A program made the position numbers and the translations under genes. This document shows positions 35,730 to 36,229 of a stretch of 36,229 nt of DNA, piece after piece; the stretch's first letter is position 1, and every line of letters starts with the position of its first letter. Under the pieces are notes generated by a model, which was given only the letters and a program-made list of their open reading frames with translations, did not search any database and was not told where the DNA came from. The DNA is from Paracoccaceae bacterium (lineage in GTDB: Bacteria > Pseudomonadota > Alphaproteobacteria > Rhodobacterales > Rhodobacteraceae): assembly GCA_026707935.1 (NCBI GenBank), contig JAPOVX010000119.1, forward strand, positions 1 to 36,229. Direction: 5' to 3'.

Positions 35730-36229
35730 ACCTGGATCACCTACCGGCGGGATCTGAACGCGGCGGAACAAACGAACATTGCTGCAGGCACGGTCTGGGC
35801 CTGGCGCGTTCGCCGCCGAAACCTGCTCGAGGAGACATTCCTTCGGCAGCTTCACAAACGCCTCTTCGGTGACGTCTGGGTCTGGGCCGGCGAGTTTCAC
35901 AGAACGGAACGGAACATCGGCATCGAAACGGTGCGAATCCCGTCGAACTCAGAACGGCATTTGACGACGCTCGATACTGGATTGAACACGAGACATTTCC
36001 TCCGGACGAGATTGCCGTCCCTCTGCATCACCGGTTGGTTGCGATCCACCCGTTTCCCAACGGCAATGGTCAAACGACGCGCTTGATGGGAGATTCGGTG
36101 GCGGCTCGGCGCGGCCACGAACCGTTTACGTGGGGTAGGGCGAATCTGACCGACGTCAGCGAAACCCGAACCAAACATATCGCTGCTCTTCGGGCAGCGG
36201 ATAACCACGGCATCGGTCCGCTGTTGGAG
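35730..36229 (+). pseudogene. Mobile mystery protein B (Fic/DOC domain), truncated and frameshifted
   Basis: The frame shared with A gives RRDLNAAEQTNIAAGTVWAW, then LHKRLFGDVWVWAGEFHRTE and RNIGIETVRIP, typical of protein B but lacking its first 25-30 residues. At about 35941-35942 the frame shifts by one base. The other frame continues ELRTAFDDARYWIEHETFPP, LHHRLVAIHPFPNGNGQTTR and FTWGRANLTDVSETRTKHIA to the window end. A missing G in CCCGTCGAA would explain this. The Fic motif HPFPNGNG is intact, but the Arg that usually follows is Gln. Fic proteins usually transfer AMP to target proteins; this copy should be inactive. Confidence 0.78.

Noticed and set aside
1-36229. CRISPR arrays, rRNA or tRNA genes, intact insertion sequences
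   Set aside because: Reading the window revealed no regularly spaced repeats, no transposase and no structural RNA gene. A covariance-model scan would be needed to exclude small RNAs.

Overview
The window is GC-rich chromosomal DNA from an alphaproteobacterium; I cannot name the lineage. The evidence is the ribosomal gene order (tuf, S10, spc, then alpha genes), zinc-free S14, an ATP12-family F1-ATPase chaperone gene, and the rarA-crcB-rluC-atp12 neighbourhood.

Region 1 (1-11898) is the end of tuf followed by 22 ribosomal protein genes, secY and adk, all on the + strand. Genes overlap or lie close together. The widest gaps carry short GC-rich hairpins. L3 and L22 have acidic tails and SecY ends in an Arg-Ser tail.

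Region 2 (11899-17880) separates adk from rpsM, which are normally close neighbours. It holds an AsmA-family protein, an unrecognised 134-residue protein, a Uma2-family nuclease and an SRAP/YedK-like protein, with long non-coding gaps. It looks like an insertion that split the ribosomal cluster, and a candidate promoter for the downstream part lies at 17672-17698.

Region 3 (17881-20230) is rpsM-rpsK-rpoA-rplQ.

Region 4 (20231-30803) is accessory. It carries a hipBA-type toxin-antitoxin pair (- strand) whose HipA has Tyr at the position of the catalytic Asp. It also carries a complete tripartite tricarboxylate transporter, tctC-tctB-tctA (- strand). Divergent from that is a three-gene sensory operon: a TctD-like response regulator, a TctE-like histidine kinase and a periplasmic binding protein, with overlapping reading frames. 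Two tandem 11-bp repeats just upstream of a -10-like box before tctC are a good candidate binding site for the regulator.

Region 5 (30804-34646) returns to core genes: rarA, crcB, rluC and atp12.

Region 6 (34647-36229) is a decayed mobile region. It has an apparent integrase N-terminal relic, then a 'mobile mystery protein' A/B pair that has been fused, internally deleted and frameshifted.

The most unusual items are the Tyr-substituted HipA, the fused A/B fossil with its upstream repeats, the split of the ribosomal cluster, and the sensor operon with its own binding protein. I found no CRISPR array, tRNA or rRNA gene, or intact insertion sequence. No sequence search could be run, so family names rest on recognised motifs and gene order.
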